Shown here: positions 1 through 7,419 of the stretch, piece by piece
Position numbering within the stretch: position 1 is the stretch's first letter
Layout: each line of letters starts with the position of its first letter
Origin: JAGXQV01 sp964505475
GTDB taxonomy: Bacteria > Pseudomonadota > Gammaproteobacteria > Burkholderiales > Sulfuricellaceae
DNA: 64,000 nucleotides
Direction of reading: 5' to 3'
Assembly: GCA_964505475.1 (NCBI GenBank)
Contig: CAZDIJ010000008.1
Coordinates: 1 to 64,000, forward strand
Made by a program: the position numbers and the translations under genes
Notes under the pieces: generated by a model
The model's database searches: none
What the model was told of the DNA's origin: nothing
What the model saw: the letters and a program-made list of their open reading frames with translations, nothing else

Positions 1-173
1 GCTCGCAGTTTGTCGCGCTGAAGGCCAAGACGCCCTGGCTGGACATCAACCAGGAACGCCACGTCGCCTACGCCGGCTACGAGGGCATGGTCAACCTGGT
101 GAAGGAAATCGACCGGGCGATCTACAACCCGATCTGGGCGCAGGTGAAGAAACCGGCGCCGTGGGATGAATAG
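1..173 (+). CDS. nifE: NifE C-terminus (FeMo-co scaffold subunit), partial
   Basis: The window opens inside a gene read in the frame whose codons begin at base 3; it ends with TAG at 171-173. The visible 56 residues include DINQERHVAYAGYEGM and end KKPAPWDE, which matches the C-terminus of NifE rather than NifD. NifE forms the alpha part of the NifE2N2 scaffold on which the iron-molybdenum cofactor of nitrogenase is matured in the cytoplasm. The next gene is nifN, the partner subunit, as expected. The start lies outside the window. The assignment rests on this short tail plus context. Confidence 0.85.
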   Translation, partial: SQFVALKAKTPWLDINQERHVAYAGYEGMVNLVKEIDRAIYNPIWAQVKKPAPWDE

Positions 174-175
174 AA

Positions 176-316
176 ATGTAGGTTGGGTTAGCAGCTTTAT
201 CGCGTAACCCAACAAACCTAATCATTCAAAACCTTTTTAAGGAAGGTTTTGGGTTTGTTGGGTTACGGCGCAAAAGCCGCGCCTCTTGTACCCTTTAGGG
301 TGAACCCAACCTACAT
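176..316. repeat. Family C inverted repeat, copy 1 (nifE-nifN spacer)
   Basis: The spacer between nifE and nifN is bounded by ATGTAGGTTGGGTTA on the left and its near complement AACCCAACCTACAT on the right. An inner pair (GTAACCCAACAAACC and GGGTTTGTTGGGTTAC) makes it a long composite hairpin. Related copies lie at 43677-43800 and 46956-46998. It leaves about 60 bases before nifN and could form a stable structure in the nif mRNA. Confidence 0.8.
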
Positions 317-376
317 GGTTAGTCTGTGTGCATAGAGCTGAGTAGTTACAAGCATTAAACATTTTCAGGAGTCGTC

Positions 377-1729
377 ATGGCCACCGTCACACACAGCAAA
401 AAATCCTGCGCGGTCAACCCGCTCAAGATGAGCCAGCCGATCGGCGCGGCGCTGGCCTTTCTCGGGCTGGACAAGTGCATGCCGCTGCTCCACGGTTCGC
501 AGGGCTGCACGGCGTTCGGGCTGGTGCTGTTCGTGCGTCATTTTCGCGAGACCATCCCCCTGCAAACCTCGGCGATGAACGAGGTGACCACCATCCTCGG
601 CGGGCTGGACAATCTCGAACAGGCCATCGTCAACATCTACAACCGCGCCCAGCCGGAAGTGATCGGCATCTGCTCGACGGGGCTGACCGAAACCAAGGGC
701 GACGACGTGGAAGGCTACCTCAAGCTGATCCGCGAGCGCCATCCCGAGATGGCCGGCACCGCGCTGGTGTTCGTGCCCACCCCCGATTACAGCGGCGCGT
801 TCCAGGACGGCTGGGGCAAGGCGGTGAAGGCCATCGTCGAGGCGATGTGCGAGCCGCGCCCGCGCACCGCCTGGCAGGTCAACGTGCTGCCGGGATGCCA
901 CCTCTCCGTCGCCGACATCGAGGAGCTGCGCGAAATCATCGAATCCTTCGGCCTGTTCCCCATCATCGCCCCCGACCTGTCGGGTTCGCTGGACGGCCAT
1001 ATCCCGGAAACTTTCCTGCCCACCACCCTCGGCGGGGCGAAAGCGAGCGACATCCGCGCCATGGGCGGTTCGGCGATCACCCTTGCCATCGGCGAACAGA
1101 TGCGCGATGCGGCGGAAGCCTTGCAGGCCAGGACCGGCGTGCCCTACCGCCTGTTCGACCGGCTCACCGGGCTGGCGGCCAACGACGAACTCCTGGGTTT
1201 CCTCGCCGAAGTGAGCCTCAACGAAGTACCCGCCAAATACCGCCGCCAGCGCAGCCAGCTGGTGGACGCCATGCTGGACGGGCATTTCCATTTCGGCGGC
1301 AAAACCGTGGCGCTGGGCGCGGAGCCGGATTTGCTGTGGCAGATCGGCAGCTTCCTCGCCGAAATGGGCTGCGAAATCGCCGCCGCCGTGACCACCACCG
1401 CCTCGCCGCTGCTGGAGAAGCTGCCTGCCGCCGAAGTGCTGATCGGCGACCTGGAAGACCTGGAAAACCGCGCCGCCGGCTGCGACCTGCTGATTACCCA
1501 TTCGCACGGACGCCAGGCCGCCGAGCGGCTGTCCATCCCGTTTTACCGCTACGGCCTGCCGACTTTCGACCGGCTCGGCGCGGCCCACAAGTTGAGCGTC
1601 GGCTATCGCGGCACCCGCGACCTGATTTTCGAGATCGGCAACCTGTTTCTCGACCACCTGCCGCATCCCCATCCCGACGAATGGGCGTTGCCGGGAGACC
1701 GCCATGAGACGCTTGAAACTCGTCACTGA
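377..1729 (+). CDS. nifN: Nitrogenase iron-molybdenum cofactor biosynthesis protein NifN
   Basis: A 450-residue protein of the nitrogenase component 1 superfamily. The N-terminal half has the cluster-binding cysteine context (CAVNPLKMSQPIGA, then HGSQGCTAFG), followed by the NifN-like LQTSAMNEVTTILGG stretch. It lacks the extended N-terminus of NifK and follows nifE, so it is the beta subunit of the NifEN scaffold that receives NifB-co and hands on FeMo-co. The ATG at 377 follows a modest AGGAG at 367. The gene end overlaps the likely nifX start by 26 bases, which suggests translational coupling. Length is normal for the family. Confidence 0.95.
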   Translation: MATVTHSKKSCAVNPLKMSQPIGAALAFLGLDKCMPLLHGSQGCTAFGLVLFVRHFRETIPLQTSAMNEVTTILGGLDNLEQAIVNIYNRAQPEVIGICSTGLTETKGDDVEGYLKLIRERHPEMAGTALVFVPTPDYSGAFQDGWGKAVKAIVEAMCEPRPRTAWQVNVLPGCHLSVADIEELREIIESFGLFPIIAPDLSGSLDGHIPETFLPTTLGGAKASDIRAMGGSAITLAIGEQMRDAAEALQARTGVPYRLFDRLTGLAANDELLGFLAEVSLNEVPAKYRRQRSQLVDAMLDGHFHFGGKTVALGAEPDLLWQIGSFLAEMGCEIAAAVTTTASPLLEKLPAAEVLIGDLEDLENRAAGCDLLITHSHGRQAAERLSIPFYRYGLPTFDRLGAAHKLSVGYRGTRDLIFEIGNLFLDHLPHPHPDEWALPGDRHETLETRH

Positions 1730-2171
1730 TACCCCCCAAGGAGAACCCGCCATGAAAGTCGCCTTCGCCACCGAAGACATGAAGCACGTCGATGCCCATT
1801 TCGGCTGGGCCAGGCACTTCGCCATCCATGAAGTTTCGCCGGGCGGGCACCGTTTCGTCGAAGCCATCCAGTTCGACGGCGACCTCAAGGAAGACGGTTC
1901 CGAGGACAAGCTGATGCCGAAGATCGACGCCATCCGCGATTGCGCCATCATCTACGTTGCTGCCATCGGCGGCTCGGCGGCGGCCAAGGTGGTCAACGCC
2001 AAGGTGCATCCGGTCAAGGTATTGCAGCCCGAGCCGATTGCGGAACTGCTCGACCGCCTGCAGAAAGTCCTGCAAGGCACCCCGCCGCCCTGGCTGCGCA
2101 AGGCGCTGTTGAAAGGCAGCGAACGTAAGTTGAATTTCGACGACAGTGAGGAGGAAGTCAGCCATGTCTGA
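1704..2171 (+). CDS. nifX: Nitrogen fixation protein NifX
   Basis: A 155-residue NifX/NafY-type dinitrogenase iron-molybdenum cofactor-binding domain. The core KVAFATEDMKHVDAHFGWA begins near residue 18 and is the usual NifX opening; a histidine near residue 30 lies where cofactor-binding residues are found in this family. NifX binds and shuttles NifB-co and the VK-cluster to NifEN. I chose the ATG at 1704, which overlaps nifN, because NifX proteins commonly carry a short N-terminal extension such as MRRLKLV. An ATG at 1752, with its own AAGGAGA, is an equally possible start. It overlaps the next gene's start by 8 bases. Confidence 0.92.
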   Translation: MRRLKLVTDTPQGEPAMKVAFATEDMKHVDAHFGWARHFAIHEVSPGGHRFVEAIQFDGDLKEDGSEDKLMPKIDAIRDCAIIYVAAIGGSAAAKVVNAKVHPVKVLQPEPIAELLDRLQKVLQGTPPPWLRKALLKGSERKLNFDDSEEEVSHV

Positions 2172-2640
2172 GGCAATCTTGTTGAAAAAACCGGGGACGG
2201 CGTTGCCGGGTTCGCTGTTCGTCGCCGAACTGGTCAAGCAGTGGCGCGCCCAGGATGCCTACGGCGCGTGGGAAGGAAAAAGCGACGCAGAATTGCTCGA
2301 ACCCTATGTGATCGATAAGGAAAAACGCAAGGAAATTCCCATCATCGGCGACCCCGATCCGGAAATCCTGTGGCGCCTGGAGCTGTTCTACAACGCCGTG
2401 GGCCTGGCCATCGAGCGCCAGACCGGCGTGATGGTTTCGCCGATGATGAAGATGAGCCACGAAGGCTTCGGCAAGATGGTGCTGCTCGCCGGGCGTCTGG
2501 TTGTCATCAACAAGCAACTGCGCGACGTGCACCGTTTCGGCTTCCTCACCTACGACAAACTCGCCGAGGAAGGCGACAAGTTCGTCCAGGCCGGGGTGGA
2601 AATGATCCGCCGGTTTCCCGAGGTGGCGAAATATGGATGA
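2164..2640 (+). CDS. NifX-associated nitrogen fixation protein (DUF269 family)
   Basis: A 158-residue protein that follows nifX in many proteobacterial nif operons (NifX-associated, DUF269). Recognisable stretches are PIIGDPDPEILWRLELFYNA and the C-terminal FGFLTYDKLAEEGDK. No catalytic motif is visible; the family function is not established beyond its link to nitrogenase cofactor maturation. The start at 2164 is supported by GAGGAGG about 8 bases upstream; an in-frame ATG at 2146 lies inside nifX. The stop overlaps the next start by 8 bases. Confidence 0.9.
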   Translation: MSEAILLKKPGTALPGSLFVAELVKQWRAQDAYGAWEGKSDAELLEPYVIDKEKRKEIPIIGDPDPEILWRLELFYNAVGLAIERQTGVMVSPMMKMSHEGFGKMVLLAGRLVVINKQLRDVHRFGFLTYDKLAEEGDKFVQAGVEMIRRFPEVAKYG

Positions 2641-2821
2641 CGACGCACTCAAGGCGCAGATCAGGAAACTCAACGCCCAGGCGACCCAGCTCAAGATGGA
2701 CTTGCACGATTTGTCCGAGGAACTGCCGCTCAACTGGGAAAAAATTCCCGAGGTGGCGGCGCGCACCTTCGAGGCCTACCAAGCGCTGACGGAAGCACGC
2801 AAGCAACGGGTCGGCAACTGA
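2633..2821 (+). CDS. DUF683/CCE_0567-family nif-associated small protein
   Basis: A 62-residue, highly charged, predicted all-helical protein: DALKAQIRKLNAQATQLKMD followed by LHDLSEELPLNWEKIPEVA. This pattern fits the small DUF683 metalloprotein-like family that sits after the DUF269 gene in nif clusters. It starts inside the preceding gene, which is typical coupling in this operon. Its biochemical role is not established. Confidence 0.85.
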   Translation: MDDDALKAQIRKLNAQATQLKMDLHDLSEELPLNWEKIPEVAARTFEAYQALTEARKQRVGN

Positions 2822-2845
2822 ATTGTATTTTTCAAGGAGAGCAAC

Positions 2846-3154
2846 ATGTCGGTATTTTCCGTAACCCTGCCCAGCGGCATCGAATGGGTGCCGCAGTTCG
2901 TCAAGGGCATCAATATCGAAAAATGCATCGGCTGCGGCCGCTGTTTCAAGGTGTGCGGGCGCGATGTCCTGCAACTGATGGGTGTCGACGAGGAAGGCGA
3001 ATTCATCGCCGTCGATCCCGACGACGATGACGATGACGACGAATACGAAAAAAAGGTCATGGCCGTCGCCAAGGGCGAAAACTGCACCGGCTGCGAAGCC
3101 TGCGCCAAGATTTGCCCGAAGAAGTGCTACACCCACGCACCGATGCCGGTTTGA
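2846..3154 (+). CDS. fdxB: Nif-specific ferredoxin III (FdxB)
   Basis: A 102-residue 2[4Fe-4S] ferredoxin with two CxxCxxCxxxC-type motifs: CIGCGRCFKVC near residues 32-42 and CTGCEACAKIC near residues 80-90. They are separated by an acidic loop with a run of seven Asp. It matches ferredoxin III from nif operons, a low-potential electron carrier for nitrogenase or NifEN-linked reactions. AAGGAGA lies 8 bases before the ATG. A family A repeat immediately follows and separates this gene from the downstream small nif-associated genes. Confidence 0.93.
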   Translation: MSVFSVTLPSGIEWVPQFVKGINIEKCIGCGRCFKVCGRDVLQLMGVDEEGEFIAVDPDDDDDDDEYEKKVMAVAKGENCTGCEACAKICPKKCYTHAPMPV

Positions 3155-3175
3155 TCGATTTATCGAATTTTTATC

Positions 3176-3348
3176 ATGCCTCTGAACCATTCTCAGTCGC
3201 CACGCCTTCCCTCGCTTGCGGGGGAAGGTTGGGATGGGGGCAAACACCGGCGGTTAAGCGGGCAAACGCCCCCTCCCCAACCCTCCCCCGCACGCTACGC
3301 GCGCAAGGGAGGGCGTGCCTGCATAGGCTGAAAATAGTTCATAGGCAT
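3176..3348. repeat. Family A palindromic element, copy A1
   Basis: The element has imperfect inverted ends of about 21 bases: ATGCCTCTGAACCATTCTCA at the left (3176) and, at 3328-3348, a copy reading GAAAATAGTTCATAGGCAT toward the right edge. Between them is a core of C-rich and G-rich blocks (CCTTCCCTCGCTTGCGGGGG and CCCCCTCCCCAACCCTCCCC). It fills the fdxB to small-ORF spacer. Confidence 0.8.
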
Positions 3349-3374
3349 AATTTTTTATTGAGAAAGGAAGCAAC

Positions 3375-3551
3375 ATGGACGAAAACGTCGGTTACATCAA
3401 TTTCGCCAGCGCCGAGGACGTGTCCCTGCACGCCCTGAAATTCGCCCGCGACGCGGAAAAAGGCCATCGCCAACTGGTGCAGTTGATCTTCGAATTGATG
3501 AAACAGCCCGAGCCTGGCAAGGCCGAACTGGAAAAGTTGCTCAAGCGCTGA
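3375..3551 (+). CDS. Unrecognised 58-residue protein in nif operon
   Basis: The ATG at 3375 is preceded by GAAAGGAAG at good spacing, and the frame closes with TGA at 3549-3551. The peptide starts MDENVGYINFASAEDVSLHA, is helical in character and ends ELEKLLKR. It contains two His and no Cys. I do not recognise a family. The strong ribosome binding site and its position between fdxB and other nif genes argue that it is translated with them. Confidence 0.7.
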   Translation: MDENVGYINFASAEDVSLHALKFARDAEKGHRQLVQLIFELMKQPEPGKAELEKLLKR

Positions 3552-3656
3552 GCCGGACGAGGCGTCACCAAGGATGTCGCGGCGCGCGGAGAGCGGCACC
3601 ACCTCCGCGCGCCGGCCATGTGATTTTCAAACAGCACCATCATAAGGAGAAAAGTC

Positions 3657-4028
3657 GTGAAGAAGCACAATATCGCAATCGTCGGTCTGGGGCGCGTCGG
3701 CTCGGTGTTCCTCAACGAACTGCTGGGCGAGAACGTCAGCGGCGTCAAGGTCGTGGCCGCCGTCGAAAAGGCCGAAACGCCCGCCAAGGCGGCTGCCGCC
3801 AAATCCCACGTCAAGGTTCTGTCCCTCGACGAACTGGTCGCCGAGGGCGACAAGATCGACGTGGTGTTCGACTTGAGCGGCGGCGCCAACGTCGCCGAGG
3901 AGCTGCACCGGAAATACGCCGCCAAGGGCAATCAGCACACCATCGTCGCCCCCGAGCGCATGGCGCACCTGATGCTGACCGTGATGGAAAACCAGAAGAA
4001 CCTGCCGGACGTTCATCCGCAGCCGTAA
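3657..4028 (+). CDS. Small Rossmann-fold NAD(P)-binding-like protein, nif-associated
   Basis: A 123-residue protein opening MKKHNIAIVGLGRVGSVFLN, a classic beta-alpha-beta dinucleotide-binding fingerprint (GxGxxG at residues 11-16). Later strands are VKVVAAVEKAE and IDVVFDLSGG. It is only the size of one Rossmann half-domain, so it looks like the N-terminal module of a homoserine or aspartate dehydrogenase without a catalytic domain. The start is supported by AAGGAGA. It lies between the 58-residue ORF and nifQ. A nif role, for example redox sensing or NAD binding, is inference. Confidence 0.75.
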   Translation: MKKHNIAIVGLGRVGSVFLNELLGENVSGVKVVAAVEKAETPAKAAAAKSHVKVLSLDELVAEGDKIDVVFDLSGGANVAEELHRKYAAKGNQHTIVAPERMAHLMLTVMENQKNLPDVHPQP

Positions 4029-4096
4029 TCGTAATCACCATCCCGCGCAGGCGCGGCCTCCCCGCCGCTCTGCGCCCCCTTGCCGGGAGCCGGAAC

Positions 4097-4639
4097 ATGA
4101 ACCGCCAACAGATGTTGAATCAAGCCAACAACGCCGTCTCCGCCGCCACCCGCGCGCTCGCCTGGGTAATCAGCTCGGAGGAATACCGCCCGGCCATGCT
4201 GCGCGGCATCGCCACGGACGATTTCGACCGCCTGATGGAACGCTACTTTCCCGGAACCGGAACCGACCGCAAGGCATTGGCCAGCGGCTGCGCGCCGCTG
4301 CGCGACGACGAATTCCAGGACATCCTCGATTTACTGATGGAATACCGCGCCGACGACAGCGACGAAACGACATGGCTCGCCAACGCGGTGGCCGCCGCCT
4401 GCCTGGGCGGCAACCATTTGTGGCAAGACCTCGGCCTGGCCAACCGCCAGGAATTGTCCGGCCTGCTGCAAGCGAATTTCCCGCTGCTTTACGCCAGGAA
4501 CACCGGCAACATGAAGTGGAAAAAGTTCTTCTACAAACAACTCTGCGAACGCGCCGAAGTGCAAGCCTGCCGCGCGCCGAGCTGCGCGGTGTGCGGCGAC
4601 TATGCCGCCTGCTTCGGCGGCGAGGAAGCCGCCGCGTAA
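4097..4639 (+). CDS. nifQ: NifQ, molybdenum donor for FeMo-co synthesis
   Basis: A 180-residue protein with the NifQ signature near its end, CRAPSCAVCGDYAACFG, which is Cx4Cx2Cx5C, preceded by MKWKKFFYKQLCE. In known NifQ proteins these cysteines hold a Mo-Fe-S cluster that delivers molybdenum to NifEN and NifH. The start at 4097 gives the usual NifQ length. It is the last recognisable nif gene here. A G/C-rich dyad at about 4675-4701 follows but has no clear T tract. Confidence 0.92.
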   Translation: MNRQQMLNQANNAVSAATRALAWVISSEEYRPAMLRGIATDDFDRLMERYFPGTGTDRKALASGCAPLRDDEFQDILDLLMEYRADDSDETTWLANAVAAACLGGNHLWQDLGLANRQELSGLLQANFPLLYARNTGNMKWKKFFYKQLCERAEVQACRAPSCAVCGDYAACFGGEEAAA

Positions 4640-4795
4640 CCGTCCCGCCATCCGCGTCCGCACCGGACGCCCCCTCCGCCTCCGACAAGCATCGGCGGCC
4701 GGAGGAAAAAGTGCATAATTCATGGCAATTCTCTAAAATGGCTCCATGATCCCCATCCGCCACCGCGCCCCGGCTTGAATTCACCATCAGGTTCC

Positions 4796-4830
4796 GTTTT
4801 CAAGTAGTCCGCGAATGGCTATTTGAAAAC
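4796..4830. promoter_or_regulatory. Inverted repeat upstream of carbonic-anhydrase-like gene
   Basis: GTTTTCAAGTAG (4796-4807) and CTATTTGAAAAC (4819-4830) are complementary at 11 of 12 positions, with an 11-base spacer. It ends about 40 bases before the next start codon. The AT-rich arms and lack of a T tract fit a protein-binding operator, for example of a LysR-type regulator, better than a terminator. No regulator gene is adjacent. Confidence 0.45.
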
Positions 4831-4870
4831 AAAATCTTAAGAAACCCACCGTATTTCCAGGAGAGGCACA

Positions 4871-5932
4871 ATGGATATCCACAACAAACCGATCCAGCAG
4901 CGCATCGAATGGCTGATCGGGCACGCCGACCGGCACGCGGCGGCGTTTTGCAGCCCGGAGCAATACCTCGCGCGGGAACGCTACCTGGCCGAGCATCCCA
5001 CCGCGATCACGGTGCTGAAGTGCATGGACGGACGCATCAACATCCCGGTCGCCACCAACACGCCGCCCGGCATCATCACGCCGATCCGCAACCTGGGCGG
5101 CCGTTTCGACCTGGGCTGGCCGCATCTCGGCGAGGTGCTGGCGCACCATGTGCACGAGCGGGTATCCGCCGGGCGGCGGATGATGATGCTGATTACCTAC
5201 CACTATTCCAAGGGCGACCCGCACCGCGGCTGCGCCGGTTTCAGCTACGACACCGAGGCGGCGAAGGCGCATACCTACGCCATCAAAAAGCAGGTCGAGC
5301 ATGTCTTCGGCAGCGGCCACGGCACGGTCTACCCGATCGTCTGCGGCTTTGAAACCGACGAGGATGCACTGATCCTGCATGGCAGCAACGGCGACAAGCT
5401 CGACATGTCGGCGCTGGAAGGAGAGAGTCCGGGCAAGCTGGAACAGCGCCTCGAAACGCTGTTCCCGGACATGCCCAATCAGGTGCTGCACGATCTGCTG
5501 CCGCTACTGCTGGGCAATATCGAGCATATCGCCGAGGTCAAGCAGATGCCCCGCACTCTCGACATCGAGCACCGCGAATGGATGATCTGCCTGGGGCGCG
5601 GCTTCGACTTCCTGCACATGCCCAACCTCGCCCTGATTATCGGCCCCTACAGTCCTGACTTGGCCGACCCGATCAGCAAGGCGGCGGGCATCATCCAGAG
5701 CAACATGAAGGCCGGGCGCATCCCGGACGACGGTTTCCTGCTGCTGACTTCGGTGCCCTATGCCGAGATCGGGGTGGATCGCGCCCGCGCCGAACTCAAG
5801 TCGCGCTTCCTGTCGCAATTCGCCGCCAATGTGATCCGCAGCGAATTTTCCGAACTGGCCGGAAAAATGTTCGTGCGCGCGGCGGTGCTCAACCCGCGTT
5901 CCCGCACCCTGGAGGAAATAGCGCTGGAATAG
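4871..5932 (+). CDS. Divergent beta-carbonic-anhydrase-like protein
   Basis: A 353-residue soluble protein. Residues 50-56 read KCMDGRI, equivalent to the CxDxR zinc and dyad motif of beta-carbonic anhydrases (C51, D53, R55). Residues 118-124 read HRGCAGF, equivalent to HxxC (H118, C121). The rest does not look like a canonical enzyme of about 200 residues and is much longer; H111 or the C-terminal region could make it closer to the carboxysomal CsoSCA subclass. The expected reaction is CO2/bicarbonate interconversion. AGGAGAGG precedes the ATG. The gene converges, 4 bases apart, with the DAB-type carbon uptake operon, which supports the reading. Function remains a motif-based inference. Confidence 0.7.
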   Translation: MDIHNKPIQQRIEWLIGHADRHAAAFCSPEQYLARERYLAEHPTAITVLKCMDGRINIPVATNTPPGIITPIRNLGGRFDLGWPHLGEVLAHHVHERVSAGRRMMMLITYHYSKGDPHRGCAGFSYDTEAAKAHTYAIKKQVEHVFGSGHGTVYPIVCGFETDEDALILHGSNGDKLDMSALEGESPGKLEQRLETLFPDMPNQVLHDLLPLLLGNIEHIAEVKQMPRTLDIEHREWMICLGRGFDFLHMPNLALIIGPYSPDLADPISKAAGIIQSNMKAGRIPDDGFLLLTSVPYAEIGVDRARAELKSRFLSQFAANVIRSEFSELAGKMFVRAAVLNPRSRTLEEIALE

Positions 5933-5936
5933 GCGC

Positions 5937-7418
5937 TTATCGCAGCCTGGCCACCCAGGCTTCCCCAGCCGGCTTGATGACATCGAGAACGGCGGCGGGG
6001 TAGAAACCGACGGCCAGGACGATGGCCGTGGCGGCCAGGGCAATCGCCAGTTCGCGCGGACGCAGGTCGGCGGCGTCGGCAACCACCGGATTGGTGACCG
6101 GCCCGAAGAAACCACGGCGGTAAATCCCCAGGAAATAGGCGGCGCCGAGCACCATCGCGAACAAGGCGGCCAAGCCCGCGCCGGTGTGGGTGTTGAGGGC
6201 GGACAACAGGATCAGCAGTTCGGCCGGGAAGCCGCTGGTGCCCGGCAGCCCCATGGTTGCCAGCCCCAGCAGCAGGATGAAAGTGGCCAACAACGGCATG
6301 GAGCGCGCCGCGCCGCCCAGGCTGACGATGTCGGTGGAACCGACGCGATGATGCAGGAAGCCGGTCAGCAGGAACAAGCCGCCGGCCGCCATGGTGAAAT
6401 TCAGCAGTTGCAGCACCGCCCCCTGCAAACCTTGCAGGTTGAAGGAACTCAATCCCAGCACCACCAGGCCGACATGGGACAGGCTGGAATAGGCCAGCAT
6501 CTGCCGCAGGTTGGTTTGCGCCAGCGCCGCCACCGCGCCGTACAGCACGGCCACGGTGCCCAGCCCGGCGAACAGCCAGTGCAGCTCGCGCGCCGCTTCC
6601 GGCGCCAGCGGCACGGCAAACCGGATCAGGCCGTAGGCGCCGAGCTTGAGGCCGACCAGCAACGCCGTCACCGCCACCGGACCTTCCATCGTCATCACCG
6701 GCAGCCAGGTGTGCAAGGGAAACAATGGGGTCTTCACCGCGAAACCGAGCAGCAGCAGCAGGAAAATCATCCATTCGACCCCGCCCGGCGCCGGCGTGGC
6801 CAGCAACGACGGCAGGTCGAAAGCCAGACCCGCGCCGGTTTGCGCCGCGTGGCTGAAGGCCAGCATCAGAAAGCCGATCAGCAGGGGCACGCCGCCCGCC
6901 AGCATGACCAGCGTGTATTTCACCGCGGCATAGCGCCGGTTGGGACCGACTCCCCAAAGACTTACCAGGAAATACAAGGGCACCAGCGACAGTTCCCAGA
7001 ACAGGAAGAACAGGATGGTGTCGAGCGAACAGAATATCCCCAGGGTGGTGGTTTCCATCAGCAACAGCAAGCTGTAGTACAGGCGCGGCAAGGCATGCAC
7101 GCTGTTCCACGAGGCCAGGATCACGCCGATGAAGAGTAGCACCGTGGCGGGCAGGAACAGCACCGAGATGCCGTCCACGCCGACCAGGTAATGGATGTTG
7201 AGGGTGGGTATCCAGTCGATTTTTTCCACCAGTTGAAAGCCGGGACGAGCCGGATCGAATTTCGCCACGATCGCCAGGGAAATCGCCAAGTCGATCAACG
7301 CCGTAACCAAGGCGACGCGGCGCGCCCATTCGGGGCGCGGCAGCAGCCAGGCGAGCGCGGCGCCCGCGGGAAGGGTGAGAAACAGCAGGCTGAGCAGGGG
7401 AAAAGCGGCGGCGTCCAT
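5937..7418 (-). CDS. NuoM/MrpD-type proton-translocating membrane subunit (third of locus)
   Basis: A 493-residue hydrophobic protein with about 14 membrane helices, of the NADH-quinone oxidoreductase chain M / antiporter family. The conserved proton-channel residues are present: Glu in FFLFWELSLVPLYFL and Lys in GFAVKTPLFPLHTWLP. There are no complex I hydrophilic subunit genes nearby, so it is not ordinary complex I. It is the last gene of the dab locus and starts 1 base after the previous stop. Inferred role: an ion-translocating partner of DabA/DabB energising bicarbonate accumulation. Confidence 0.85.
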   Translation of the reverse strand: MDAAAFPLLSLLFLTLPAGAALAWLLPRPEWARRVALVTALIDLAISLAIVAKFDPARPGFQLVEKIDWIPTLNIHYLVGVDGISVLFLPATVLLFIGVILASWNSVHALPRLYYSLLLLMETTTLGIFCSLDTILFFLFWELSLVPLYFLVSLWGVGPNRRYAAVKYTLVMLAGGVPLLIGFLMLAFSHAAQTGAGLAFDLPSLLATPAPGGVEWMIFLLLLLGFAVKTPLFPLHTWLPVMTMEGPVAVTALLVGLKLGAYGLIRFAVPLAPEAARELHWLFAGLGTVAVLYGAVAALAQTNLRQMLAYSSLSHVGLVVLGLSSFNLQGLQGAVLQLLNFTMAAGGLFLLTGFLHHRVGSTDIVSLGGAARSMPLLATFILLLGLATMGLPGTSGFPAELLILLSALNTHTGAGLAALFAMVLGAAYFLGIYRRGFFGPVTNPVVADAADLRPRELAIALAATAIVLAVGFYPAAVLDVIKPAGEAWVARLR

Positions 7419-7419
7419 G

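Noticed and set aside
365..1951. A 528-codon open frame on the minus strand across nifN and nifX
   Set aside because: It is the antisense shadow of well-conserved nif genes. It has no ribosome binding site and a low-complexity Gly/Gln/Arg composition.
3112..3438. Plus-strand frame spanning the fdxB end and repeat A1
   Set aside because: It is composed of repeat sequence and out-of-frame fdxB codons.
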